A stretch of DNA of 64,000 nucleotides, taken from DASWZN01 sp963841635. GTDB lineage: Bacteria; Acidobacteriota; Terriglobia; Bryobacterales; Bryobacteraceae. The first letter of the stretch is position 1, and the number at the start of each line of letters is the position of its first letter. Of this stretch, positions 1 to 7,971 are shown piece after piece. Where the stretch lies: NCBI GenBank assembly GCA_963841635.1, contig CAWJDO010000002.1:3534001-3598000 (forward strand), written 5' to 3'. The notes beneath the pieces were generated by a model. The model was given only the letters and a program-made list of their open reading frames with translations, was not told the origin of the DNA and ran no database searches. The translations under genes were made by a program, and so were the position numbers.

Positions 1-242
1 GTCGTCCACCTCGGCTGCAACCGCTCTGACGATGGTCGCGTCAGCCAAAGGCCAGCGCCTCTCGCGCCGGATTCGAAACAGGCGAATCGGGAACTCAAGG
101 AAGACCCGAAACAGGTACCGAAACAGGACATCCATCGGATGTCAGCTTATCACCGGTGCGCGCATCCTGCCGCGAACAGGCTATCCAAATTCCTGTAAGG
201 ATTCTGGCCGTCTCGGGACTATCTGTGCAGAGGAGCACGGAG
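1..242. other. Left edge, no assignable gene
   Basis: The first plus-strand frame is open from the window edge to a TAA at 196-198. Its roughly 65 codons are rich in Lys, Gln and Pro and match no family I know. It could be the tail of a gene cut by the window or non-coding sequence. No RNA or repeat is visible here. The stretch just before 243 supplies the ribosome binding site of the ABC ATPase. Confidence 0.3.
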
Positions 243-947
243 ATGATCAGAATCCAAGATCTTCGCAAGAGTTTCGAACGCCGCACGGTGGTCCAGGACC
301 TCTGTCTGGACGCGGCCGATGGGGCTATCACTGGCCTGCTGGGGTCGAATGGCGCCGGAAAGAGCACAACGCTGCGCATGATCTGCGGAGTGCTCGAGCC
401 GGAGTCGGGCTCCATCGAGGTGGATGATGCGCGCGAGGCCGAGCGGCGGCAGAGCCGCTTGGGAGCGCTGCTCGATCACAACGGTCTCTACGCCCGCCTG
501 ACCGTGCGCGAGAATCTCGCCTATTTCGGTCGGCTCCGCGGCCTTCCGCCGGAGTCTCTGCCCGCGCGCATAGACGACACCCTCGCGATGCTGGGGCTCG
601 CGTCGATTGCGGACCGCCGCACGGCGGGCTTTTCGCAGGGAGAGCACATGAAAACGGCGCTGGCCCGGGCCATCCTGCATGGGCCGCAGAACATCGTGCT
701 GGACGAGCCGACCAACGGATTGGACGTTCACAGCGTGCGGTCCCTCCGCGATGTGCTGGTGCGGCTGCGAAACGCAGGCAAGTGCATTCTGTTTTCGAGC
801 CATGTCCTGGAGGAGGTGCGTATGCTATGCGATCGCGTGTTTATCATTTCCGCCGGGCGCCTGGTGGCGCGCGGCACACCCGCAGAACTCTGCGCGCAAA
901 CCGGCGCGTCCTCGCTCGAAGAAGCTTTCGTGAGGGTGACCATATGA
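243..947 (+). CDS. natA: ABC transporter ATP-binding protein, NatA-like
   Basis: This 234-residue protein is the nucleotide-binding subunit of an ABC-2 type exporter and would hydrolyse ATP on the inner face of the membrane. Walker A is GSNGAGKST (about residues 34-42) and Walker B ends IVLDEPTNGLD. The signature motif is FSQGE rather than LSGGQ; FS-x-G forms are typical of the NatA/CcmA-like group. The ATG at 243 follows a GGAG-rich stretch and starts directly at the ABC fold; upstream codons in frame look non-coding. Its stop overlaps the permease start by four bases (ATGA at 944), so the two form one coupled exporter. The substrate is unknown; sodium or a drug is only suggested by the family. 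Confidence 0.85.
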   Translation: MIRIQDLRKSFERRTVVQDLCLDAADGAITGLLGSNGAGKSTTLRMICGVLEPESGSIEVDDAREAERRQSRLGALLDHNGLYARLTVRENLAYFGRLRGLPPESLPARIDDTLAMLGLASIADRRTAGFSQGEHMKTALARAILHGPQNIVLDEPTNGLDVHSVRSLRDVLVRLRNAGKCILFSSHVLEEVRMLCDRVFIISAGRLVARGTPAELCAQTGASSLEEAFVRVTI

Positions 948-1717
948 TGAGCCAGGCGTTCGTGATCGCTCGCAAAGAGATTCTGGACGGGCTGCGCGAT
1001 GTCCGTTCGCTGGTCAGCGCACTCGTGTACGCGCTGATGGGACCTGTAGTGGTCGGGTTGGTATCCCTCTCGGTCCACCCCGGCACAAAGGGCGGCACCA
1101 CCGTGCTAGCCGGGATGATGGCGGTGTTCACTCTGGTATCGGCGTTTGTCGGGGGCATGAACGTGGCCATGGACACGGTGGCCGGAGAGCGGGAGCGCCG
1201 CTCGCTGGTGCCACTCCTGCTCAACCCCGTACGCTGCGTCGATGTCGTGATCGGCAAGTGGCTGGCCGTGTGCTTCTTTGCCGCGGCGGGTCTGGCGATC
1301 AACCTGGCCGGGTTCGCTGTTCTGATCGCCGGGACCGGTATGACTCCATCGTTGCGTCCTGCGCCCGCCGCCGCGCTCGGGCTCATTGCCCTGCCCCTGC
1401 TGGCCGCTTCGCTCCAGTTGCTGATCTCGACCACGTGCCGTGCGGTGAAAGAAGCGCAGACCTATCTTTCTCTGAGTGTATTTCTGCCGATGGGCGCGGG
1501 CATGTTTGTCGTCTTCGCTCCCCCATCCGCTCATGGCTGGTGCGGCCTGCTGCCGCTGGCGGGCCAACAGCTTCAGCTCGAAGCGTTCCTGGCCGGCGGC
1601 GGAACTCCGATCGTACAATCCCTCGCGGTAGGGTTCCTGACGGCGGCGCTGGCCGCGGGCCTGCTGCTGGCCGCCGCCAAGCGCCTGGAAAGTGATGAAA
1701 TCGTCTATGGGAATTAA
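944..1717 (+). CDS. natB: ABC-2 type permease, NatB-like
   Basis: This 257-residue integral membrane protein is the partner of the ATPase upstream. It has an N-terminal amphipathic segment (FVIARKEILDGLRD), typical of NatB-type ABC-2 permeases, followed by about six hydrophobic segments. The motif AGERERRSLVPLLLNPV after the second segment is the usual cytoplasmic loop of this family. The start is the ATG overlapping the ATPase stop, with another ATG directly after it. It likely works as a homo-oligomer with the ATPase. The family includes sodium exporters and antibiotic exporters, so the substrate cannot be fixed. Confidence 0.8.
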   Translation: MMSQAFVIARKEILDGLRDVRSLVSALVYALMGPVVVGLVSLSVHPGTKGGTTVLAGMMAVFTLVSAFVGGMNVAMDTVAGERERRSLVPLLLNPVRCVDVVIGKWLAVCFFAAAGLAINLAGFAVLIAGTGMTPSLRPAPAAALGLIALPLLAASLQLLISTTCRAVKEAQTYLSLSVFLPMGAGMFVVFAPPSAHGWCGLLPLAGQQLQLEAFLAGGGTPIVQSLAVGFLTAALAAGLLLAAAKRLESDEIVYGN

Positions 1718-1725
1718 AGCCCCTG

Positions 1726-2235
1726 ATGATGCGCAATGACGCGCTGGAACGCGACTTCGATCGTCTGCTCGCGGCGAACGGGCCCGCGCTGGCCCGTCTC
1801 GCCCGGAGCTATACGAACACCGTCAGCGATCGCGACGACCTGCTGCAGGAAATCGCGCTGGCAGCATGGCAGGCCTCGCGGCGATTCCGGGGCGAGTGCT
1901 CGGAGCGCACCTTCCTGTTCCGCATTGCGCACAACCGCGCCATCGCGCACCTGGCTCGCACGCGGTCGCAATTCGCCGAGACCGGAGTGGACGTCGATGT
2001 GCGAGACCCGGGGCCGGATCCAGAGTCGGAATTGTCGAAGGAGCAGCGAGCCGACCGCCTGCGGCGCGCCGTTCAACGACTTCCCGTCCCCTACCGCGAG
2101 GTCATCACACTCGCGCTCGAAGACCTGGACTACGCCGAGATCGCCGCAGTGCTCGGCACCTCGGAGAGTAATGTTGGTGCGCGGTTGACGCGGGCGCGCC
2201 GGATGCTGCGGGAATCCCTGGAGGATAGGAAATGA
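1726..2235 (+). CDS. ECF-type RNA polymerase sigma factor
   Basis: This 169-residue protein has the two-domain plan of extracytoplasmic-function sigma factors. Region 2 covers about residues 25-75 (LLQEIALAAWQASRRFRG, then FLFRIAHNRAI) and region 4 about 110-165 (LPVPYREVITLALEDLDYAE with a helix-turn-helix ending SNVGARLTRARRML). It would direct RNA polymerase to a stress- or envelope-responsive promoter set. It begins 8 nt after the permease stop and overlaps the next gene by four bases (ATGA at 2232), so the downstream membrane protein may be its regulator. Two ATGs stand in tandem at 1726 and 1729. Confidence 0.88.
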   Translation: MMRNDALERDFDRLLAANGPALARLARSYTNTVSDRDDLLQEIALAAWQASRRFRGECSERTFLFRIAHNRAIAHLARTRSQFAETGVDVDVRDPGPDPESELSKEQRADRLRRAVQRLPVPYREVITLALEDLDYAEIAAVLGTSESNVGARLTRARRMLRESLEDRK

Positions 2236-2807
2236 CAGTCGATGACGAGTTGGAGAGTTGGCGCAGCGACTGGAAGACAGCGGACGCGGTTCCTCTCAAT
2301 CTGCGGAAGAGCGTGGAGCGCCAGACGCGCGCGATGCGGCTCGGCATCCTGGCCGATGTCATGGTGACGGTGGCCATGGGCGGCGGGACGACGTGGTGGG
2401 CGGTCGGTTCGCGCCAGCCCGACGTGGCGCTTCTGGCGGCGGCCACCTGGGTGTTCATCGTCGTCGCGTGGGCGTTCGGGCTGGCGGTGAATGCCGGGCG
2501 ATGGGAACCTTCGGCGCTGGACACCAAAGCGTTCCTCGATCTTTCGATCAGCCGTTGCCGGGCCAGGCTGGCCACGGTCAAGTTCAGCGCAGCCCTGGCG
2601 GTGTCCGAGATGGTGTTCGGCCTGGTGTGGGTGTACCGGCATTCTCCCGAACAGCCCCCGGTGCTCAGATGGCTGTTCTTCAGTTCGATCCCGATCGACT
2701 TCGTGTGGGCGTTCGCCGCCGCCTTTTTCGTCTTGCTGGTCCGGTATCGCCGGAAGAAGAAGTCCGAATTGGACTACCTGCTCCAAGTCCGCCAGGAATC
2801 CGCCTAG
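2232..2807 (+). CDS. Four-TM membrane protein, possible anti-sigma partner
   Basis: This 191-residue protein has about 35 soluble N-terminal residues followed by four predicted membrane segments (LGILADVMVTVAMGGG, VALLAAATWVFIVVAWAF, ALAVSEMVFGLVWV and WAFAAAFFVLLVRY) and a basic tail. No zinc-binding anti-sigma motif (HxxxCxxC) is visible. The only functional hint is position: its start overlaps the sigma factor stop, an arrangement common for sigma/anti-sigma pairs. The anti-sigma role is therefore inference. Confidence 0.7.
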   Translation: MTVDDELESWRSDWKTADAVPLNLRKSVERQTRAMRLGILADVMVTVAMGGGTTWWAVGSRQPDVALLAAATWVFIVVAWAFGLAVNAGRWEPSALDTKAFLDLSISRCRARLATVKFSAALAVSEMVFGLVWVYRHSPEQPPVLRWLFFSSIPIDFVWAFAAAFFVLLVRYRRKKKSELDYLLQVRQESA

Positions 2808-2820
2808 AATAAAACTAACC

Positions 2821-3099
2821 ATGCCCTGCTGCGTTCTGGCTCTTCTCACGGTCCTGACTCCCCGGGTAGTGCTGGTGCTGATGTTCCTGTTCAGCAACTA
2901 TCTCGGGCGCGCTTACCACGGCTTGCTGATCCCGCTGCTCGGGTTCCTATTCCTGCCGCTAACCACCATTGTGTATGCCTGGCTGGTGAATTCGCACCTG
3001 CCCATCGAAGGCATCTATCTGGTGGCCCTCGTCGTCGCGGTCATCATCGACCTCGGCGGCATAGGCGGCGGCCACTACAGCCGGCAACGCCGGGCCTGA
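2821..3099 (+). CDS. Small membrane protein of unknown function
   Basis: This 92-residue protein has three hydrophobic segments, including VLTPRVVLVLMFLFSNYL and LIPLLGFLFLPLTTIVYAWL, and a short Gly-rich, basic tail. It begins 13 nt after the preceding membrane protein and ends one base before the convergent lipoprotein gene. The size and topology recall small cytoplasmic membrane proteins that are common in acidobacterial genomes, but no specific role can be assigned. Confidence 0.6.
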   Translation: MPCCVLALLTVLTPRVVLVLMFLFSNYLGRAYHGLLIPLLGFLFLPLTTIVYAWLVNSHLPIEGIYLVALVVAVIIDLGGIGGGHYSRQRRA

Positions 3100-3100
3100 T

Positions 3101-4342
3101 TTACTTCTTTTTGAACCAGGCCTTCAGGCGGGCGAGGAAGCCGGGACTCGGCTGGGGTTGGACCGGCGGCAGCGGGACGGCCAGCTTCACCGCGCCCACG
3201 GTCACCGGCGGGGTTTCGATCTTCTCTTTGCTCACCAGGTGCACCAGGTAGATCTGATACGCGTAGGTCTTGCGGTAGCGCACGCCGTTCTCTTCCACGA
3301 TCAGCGAGAAGCCGGGATAGCTCGCGGCCTTGCCGCCGGCGGACGCTTGGACCGGATGCACCTGCACCGGGTAGTAGCCCTTCAGGTTGCGTTCAACGTA
3401 TGCGGTCTCGTAGCGATGGTGACGGATGTTCCAGATGAAGTAGCGGAAGCTGTCGAACTCGTAGGGCACATGGCCCTCTCCGATCGTCGTCCAAAGCCAG
3501 TTGTGCTTGACCTGGCCGCCGTCGTTGACGTCGGCGGTGGCGAAGTAGGAAGTGATGCGGTGTCCTTCGGAATACTGCGCCACTTCGTCCGGGATGTTCA
3601 GCTTCAAGCTGCCGGCGAGGACCCATCCGGCGCGCCCGTTCTTGAGGCGTACGAGCGTCCAGTCATCGAGCGGCACGGGCTTGACGGGCGCGGCCTCCTC
3701 GGGCTCCTCCTGTTCATCGTCGGGCAACTCCGGCGTCTTCGACAGCTCCCGCCAGTTCTCGGGAGGCTTGATGGGCGCGGGCGAGGGAGGACGCGGCACC
3801 CGCCTCTCGTCTTGCGGCTTGGGCGTGGGCTTGGGACGCGGCGTGGGCGCCGGCAGAATACTCTTGGGCGCGAACGGCACCCGCGGATCGAGCTCGTGCG
3901 CGACTATATCGACCAGCTCGCCCTCCTTGACCCGGTAGAAGCTGGGTGCCTGGCGGTTCGCTTCCGTGTGGACGTTCAGCGCTTCGTAGACGGTGGCGGC
4001 GCCTTGCGAGGGCAACTGGCGCGCCGTTTCCGCGAGCTGGTTCAGCTGATCCATCTGCGCGGAGGAGAGCAACTGGCGCATGTCCGTCCAGCCCACCGCT
4101 CCGCTGGCGGTGCGGACCCGGACGAAACGCCTGCGGCGGCCGACGATGGCCAGCCGGTCGCCGTGCGCCACCGAGACCACCGCGGGCGACCTCAGATCCA
4201 CTTCGCGGCGGAGCTTCAGGACGGCCGGACCCGCGTACGCCTCGCCGATCTCCGGCTCGTGCGAGGTGCCGGTGGAACATCCGGTGGCGCCGCAGAGCGC
4301 CAGGATGAACGCGGCGGCCAAGATGGAGGAAAAGCGCTGCAC
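3101..4342 (-). CDS. SH3-domain lipoprotein
   Basis: This 413-residue protein starts at a GTG (4342). It has a lipoprotein signal (ILAAAFILALCGATGC, lipobox ending in Cys), then a bacterial SH3-like module at about residues 35-95, and a second SH3-like region split by a long Pro/Glu-rich linker (about 155-215). The C-terminal 170 residues (LNIPDEVAQYSEGHRITSYF onward) are rich in aromatic residues and unfamiliar. SH3 modules of this type bind peptidoglycan or peptides, so an envelope-attached role is likely. The frame stays open upstream of the GTG, but that part looks like a shadow of the next gene. The start has no strong Shine-Dalgarno. Confidence 0.7.
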   Translation of the reverse strand: MQRFSSILAAAFILALCGATGCSTGTSHEPEIGEAYAGPAVLKLRREVDLRSPAVVSVAHGDRLAIVGRRRRFVRVRTASGAVGWTDMRQLLSSAQMDQLNQLAETARQLPSQGAATVYEALNVHTEANRQAPSFYRVKEGELVDIVAHELDPRVPFAPKSILPAPTPRPKPTPKPQDERRVPRPPSPAPIKPPENWRELSKTPELPDDEQEEPEEAAPVKPVPLDDWTLVRLKNGRAGWVLAGSLKLNIPDEVAQYSEGHRITSYFATADVNDGGQVKHNWLWTTIGEGHVPYEFDSFRYFIWNIRHHRYETAYVERNLKGYYPVQVHPVQASAGGKAASYPGFSLIVEENGVRYRKTYAYQIYLVHLVSKEKIETPPVTVGAVKLAVPLPPVQPQPSPGFLARLKAWFKKK

Positions 4343-4370
4343 ATGCCAGTTTAACAGCGTGGGACCGCTG

Positions 4371-4994
4371 CTACTTCTGCGGATAGCCGATCGACTGAGC
4401 CAGCGTGACGCGCTGTTCGGGGCGCAGCTTGAATGCCTTGGCGACGGCCGCGCGGTCCACGCTGGCGCGCACCACCGTGACCAGTCCCTCCGACGCGCAG
4501 AACAGGTACACATTTTCGGCGATGAAACCACTGTCGGCGCCGAGGAATTCCGTGTTGCCCTTCGAGCGCGTGGTGTCGGCCACATAGACCAGGTTCACGG
4601 CGGCATCCTTGACGAAGGGCTGCGTGCCTGCAACGGCGCGGAGGTCGCCGGCCGCGACCGGCTGAAGCGCGTTGGCCTTGGCGTCGTAGAGGTAGACGCC
4701 GTCCGCTGTCGCGACGTAGAGATCCGTCTCCTGCCAGTTCATGGCCGAAGGCGCGGTGCGGTGGCCGTCGGCACGGTTGATGCCGAAGCCCGCCCAGAGC
4801 AGGTTGGAAAGCATCTGGGGCGAGAGCGGTTGTGCGCTGAAAGTGCGAGTGGAGTGGCGTTGCTTGAGCGCCTGCATGAGCGGCATGCCGCCCTCGGTCT
4901 GCGGGGCTGGAAGCGAAATCGGCTTGAGATCCTGCGCCGGGGCGAAGCAGGCCCCAAGCGCCAGCAGGGTAAAAAAGGAGAGCGCAGTCTTCAT
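4371..4994 (-). CDS. Exported nitroreductase-family protein (SagB-like)
   Basis: This 207-residue protein has a signal peptide (MKTALSFFTLLALGACFAPAQ) followed by a nitroreductase fold. LMQALKQRHSTRTF matches the FMN-phosphate-binding start of the family, and LLWAGFGINR with TAPSAMNWQ is typical of the SagB/ThcOx-like branch. The C terminus (VTLAQSIGYPQ) is the usual family ending. Members bind FMN and oxidise or reduce small substrates. An exported form is unusual and its substrate is unknown. The ATG at 4994 gives a clean signal peptide. The gene is convergent with nothing and diverges from the GH31 gene at 5089. Confidence 0.78.
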   Translation of the reverse strand: MKTALSFFTLLALGACFAPAQDLKPISLPAPQTEGGMPLMQALKQRHSTRTFSAQPLSPQMLSNLLWAGFGINRADGHRTAPSAMNWQETDLYVATADGVYLYDAKANALQPVAAGDLRAVAGTQPFVKDAAVNLVYVADTTRSKGNTEFLGADSGFIAENVYLFCASEGLVTVVRASVDRAAVAKAFKLRPEQRVTLAQSIGYPQK

Positions 4995-5024
4995 AGGGAC
5001 AAGTGTATCCTCAACATGCCCCCA

Positions 5025-5053
5025 GCACCGAACCGCGACCGTGAGGGAGCGGA
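5025..5053. repeat. Dispersed repeat (CCGCGACCGTGAGGGAGCGG family), copy 1
   Basis: This sequence, between the divergent nitroreductase and GH31 genes, carries the repeat core that recurs near 7450, 31190, 37442-37844, 42920 and 52645. The core is flanked by CACCGAA on one side and AC on the other. The arms CCGC and GCGG can pair. Here it occupies the shared upstream region of both genes. Confidence 0.8.
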
Positions 5054-5088
5054 CTCGCGCTACGCCAGATCCGGTATCCTTGTCATTC

Positions 5089-7410
5089 ATGAGAAAACTA
5101 GTCTTGTTCGGGGCGCTGGCAGGCGCCGTTCTGCAGGCCCAATGGAATCCGCCCAATCCAGTGGTCGCCGTCGAGCAGCAACGCGACGGTGTGCTGCTCA
5201 AAATGCAATCCGGCGCGATGCGGATCGAGGTGTGCTCCGACTCCATCCTGCGGGTCCTCTATTCGCCCACGTCCGCATTTCCCGATCGTCCCGATTACGT
5301 CATCACCAAGGCAACCTGGCCCGCCGCCGCCTGGAAGATGGAAGCGACCGACGCCGAGGTCGCGCTGATCACCGCGCGCTTCAAGGTCACCGTCACGCGC
5401 AAAGACGGCGTCCTGGCGTACACCGATCTGAGCGGCAAGAGTCTCGCGCAGGAAGGCCCGCGGACCATGACGCCCGTCAAGGTCAACGGCGAGGACACCT
5501 ACCGTGCCGAGACCTTCTTTCCGATGTGGGGCTCGACCCAGGCTCTCTACGGCTTGGGCCAGCACCAGGCCGGCGTCTGGAACTACCGCGGCGAGTCGGT
5601 GGACATTTCGCAGGACAACACCAACATTGCGATTCCGCTCATGCTGTCCACCAACGGCTACGGCATCTTCTGGAACAACCCCTCGCGGAGCCGCTTCAAC
5701 AACCGCTTCCAGCACTCGCTCTACGTCAGCTCGGAAGTGGCGGACGTCATCGATTACTACTTCCTCTACGGCCCCGACTTCGACCGGATCATTGCAAGCT
5801 ACCGGGAGCTGACGGGCCCGACGCCGATGTTCGGCAAGTGGGCTTACGGGTTCTGGCAGTGCAAGAACCGCTACAAGTCGCAGGAGGAACTGCTGGGCGT
5901 GGCGCACAAGTATCGCGAGCTGCACCTTCCCGCCGACAACATCGTGCAGGACTGGTTCTGGTGGAACCGCAAGGGCGAGCACGTCTTCAACAAGAACTAT
6001 CCCGATCCCAAGGGCATGGTGGACGATCTGCACCGCAACAACTTCCACCTGATGCTGTCTGTGTGGCCCTTCTTTGAACCAGGCTCCGCCGAGTACGCCG
6101 AAATGGACCGGCACGGCTGGTTCATCGGCCGCACGCAGGTGGGCGGATTCCACGTCAAAGGCATGGCCGTGTATGACGCATCCAATCCCGAAGCGCGCGC
6201 CTATTACTGGGGCCTGATGGACAAAGCTCTCTTCAAGATCGGCGTGGACGCCTGGTGGCTCGACACCACGGAGCCGGAGACGGAAGGGCGGGAGGACAAC
6301 ATACAGATCGGCCACAAGCTCTCGATCGGCAGCGGCGACCGCTACGTCAACCTCTTTCCGCTGATGACCACCCGCGCGGTCTATGAAGGCCAGCGCGCCG
6401 CCTCGGACCAGAAGCGCGTGTTCATCCTGAGCCGGTCGATGTTCGCGGGCAACCAGCGCTACTCGGCCTCCGCATGGTCAGGCGACGTCAATTCGAATTT
6501 CCTGAACTACAGGCGGCAGATTCCCGCGGGGCTGAACTTCTCGCTTTCCGGAATTCCCTACTGGACCACCGATATCGGCGGCTTCACTCCATCGGATCCC
6601 AACGATCCCGCGTATCGCGAGCTGTTCGTGCGCTGGTTTCAGTACGGCGCGTTCTGTCCCATCTTCCGCGTGCACGGAACGCGCAACACCGATCAGAACG
6701 AGCTGTGGTCCTATGGCCCGGAGGCGCAGGCGATCCTGACCAACTTCGACCGGCTGCGCTACGAGCTGCTGCCCTACATCTATTCGCTGGCCTGGAAAAT
6801 CACCAGCGACAACTACACCATCATGCGGCCGCTGGTGATGGATTTCGCTTCCGACGCCCGCGTCGTGGACATCGGCGACCAGTTCATGTTTGGTCCGGCA
6901 TTCCTGGTGAACCCGGTTACCGAGCCAGGCGTGCCCACGCGGCGGCTGTACCTTCCCAAAGCGCGCTGGTACGATTTCTGGACCGGTGCTACGGTCGATG
7001 GCGGAAAGAACGTTGACGCCCCGGCGCCGCTGGAGCGCATGCCGCTCTACGTTCGGGCCGGTTCCATTTTGCCCGTCGGCCCTGACCTCGAGTACGCGGC
7101 CCAGAAGCCGGCGGACCCGATCGAACTGCGCGTCTTTCGCGGGGCGGACGGCAGCTTCACGCTCTACGAAGACGAGAACGACAATTACAACTACGAGAAG
7201 GGCGCCTACGCCACCATCCCCTTGCAGTGGGACGATGCGAAGCAGACCCTCACCATTGGCGACCGCCAGGGGAAGTTCCCGGGCATGCTCGAGACGCGCA
7301 CATTCCGCGTGGTCTTCGCGGGCGAGAATCACGGAACGGGCATCGGCCAGTCCGCCCAGGCCGACAAGGTAGTCAACTACGAGGGCAAGTCGATTACGGT
7401 AACGCCGTAG
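5089..7410 (+). CDS. Exported GH31 family glycosidase (alpha-xylosidase/alpha-glucosidase)
   Basis: This 773-residue protein has a signal peptide (MRKLVLFGALAGAVLQAQ), an N-terminal beta-sandwich (to about residue 240), a GH31 barrel and C-terminal beta-domains. The nucleophile lies in AWWLDTTEPE (Asp392) and the acid/base is likely Asp466 in SAWSGDVNSNF, both in the positions expected for the family. MFGKWAYGFWQCKNRY and YGAFCPIFRVHG are conserved barrel elements. It would retain configuration while cutting alpha-linked xylose or glucose from plant or microbial polymers outside the cytoplasm. The ATG at 5089 was chosen because it opens the signal peptide; the frame upstream crosses the divergent gene. 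The substrate preference within GH31 cannot be read safely. Confidence 0.9.
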   Translation: MRKLVLFGALAGAVLQAQWNPPNPVVAVEQQRDGVLLKMQSGAMRIEVCSDSILRVLYSPTSAFPDRPDYVITKATWPAAAWKMEATDAEVALITARFKVTVTRKDGVLAYTDLSGKSLAQEGPRTMTPVKVNGEDTYRAETFFPMWGSTQALYGLGQHQAGVWNYRGESVDISQDNTNIAIPLMLSTNGYGIFWNNPSRSRFNNRFQHSLYVSSEVADVIDYYFLYGPDFDRIIASYRELTGPTPMFGKWAYGFWQCKNRYKSQEELLGVAHKYRELHLPADNIVQDWFWWNRKGEHVFNKNYPDPKGMVDDLHRNNFHLMLSVWPFFEPGSAEYAEMDRHGWFIGRTQVGGFHVKGMAVYDASNPEARAYYWGLMDKALFKIGVDAWWLDTTEPETEGREDNIQIGHKLSIGSGDRYVNLFPLMTTRAVYEGQRAASDQKRVFILSRSMFAGNQRYSASAWSGDVNSNFLNYRRQIPAGLNFSLSGIPYWTTDIGGFTPSDPNDPAYRELFVRWFQYGAFCPIFRVHGTRNTDQNELWSYGPEAQAILTNFDRLRYELLPYIYSLAWKITSDNYTIMRPLVMDFASDARVVDIGDQFMFGPAFLVNPVTEPGVPTRRLYLPKARWYDFWTGATVDGGKNVDAPAPLERMPLYVRAGSILPVGPDLEYAAQKPADPIELRVFRGADGSFTLYEDENDNYNYEKGAYATIPLQWDDAKQTLTIGDRQGKFPGMLETRTFRVVFAGENHGTGIGQSAQADKVVNYEGKSITVTP

Positions 7411-7448
7411 GGGCCCGGCCCTTCGTCCGCTTGCTAACCCGCGCGGTT

Positions 7449-7487
7449 CTGTGCTGCACCGAACCGCGACCGTCAGGGAGCGGACCT
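7449..7487. repeat. Dispersed repeat, copy 2
   Basis: The core with CCGTCAGGGAGCGG lies between the convergent GH31 and STAS genes. Its flanks (GCACCGAA before, CCTGGCGG after) resemble the first and tandem copies. It sits where a terminator would be expected. Confidence 0.75.
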
Positions 7488-7500
7488 GGCGGTCGGAGCC

Positions 7501-7869
7501 CTAACCCTTCGCTGCGGCCTCGCCGGCGCGGAAGCTCTTGATGGCCGCGGCCTCGTCCGTGAAGATCTCGAAGACACTGTACAGCTTGGTGATGTGCATC
7601 AGCTCGTAGAGGCGCGGCTGCAGTCCCTGAAGCTTCAGCTTGCCCCCGCGGTTGCTCACCGTCGCGAACGCGCCCACCAGTTCACCCAGGCCGGAGCTGT
7701 CCATGTAGGTCACGCCGGCGAGGTTCAGCAGGATGTCCTTACTACCGTTGGTCACCAGGTCCTTGATGGTGTCGCGCAGGCGTCCCGACGCCTCGCCCAG
7801 CGTGATGCGCCCGCTCAAATCGACGACAGCGATGTTCTCGATACGGCGGACTGAGATATCCAGGCTCAT
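7501..7869 (-). CDS. STAS-domain anti-sigma factor antagonist
   Basis: This 122-residue single-domain protein belongs to the SpoIIAA/RsbV group. The phosphorylatable serine is in YMDSSGLGEL (Ser58, with Ser59 beside it), preceded by ILLNLAGV. In such systems the unphosphorylated protein captures an anti-sigma kinase and frees its sigma factor; an Ser/Thr kinase inactivates it. No kinase or PP2C phosphatase gene is adjacent, so partners must lie elsewhere. Length is slightly above the 100-115 typical of the family, with a short Ala-rich tail. It is divergent from rmuC. Confidence 0.85.
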   Translation of the reverse strand: MSLDISVRRIENIAVVDLSGRITLGEASGRLRDTIKDLVTNGSKDILLNLAGVTYMDSSGLGELVGAFATVSNRGGKLKLQGLQPRLYELMHITKLYSVFEIFTDEAAAIKSFRAGEAAAKG

Positions 7870-7954
7870 ACAGTCGTCCTCCTATTGTCCCCAGCAGTGA
7901 ATCATCCCTAAAATGGCACGCGCGGCGTCCCCTGTCAACCCCGGCCTCAGGGTG

Positions 7955-7960
7955 TAAAAT
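7955..7960 (+). promoter_or_regulatory. Possible -10 element of rmuC
   Basis: TAAAAT lies 12 nt before the rmuC ATG. A start about seven bases downstream would give a nearly leaderless mRNA, consistent with the lack of a Shine-Dalgarno there. No convincing -35 element is visible. Confidence 0.3.
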
Positions 7961-7971
7961 CGGAGTCTCTT

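Noticed and set aside
1..198. A gene tail at the left edge
   Set aside because: The open frame to the TAA at 196-198 has no recognisable similarity and its start lies outside the window; it is kept only as an unassigned region.
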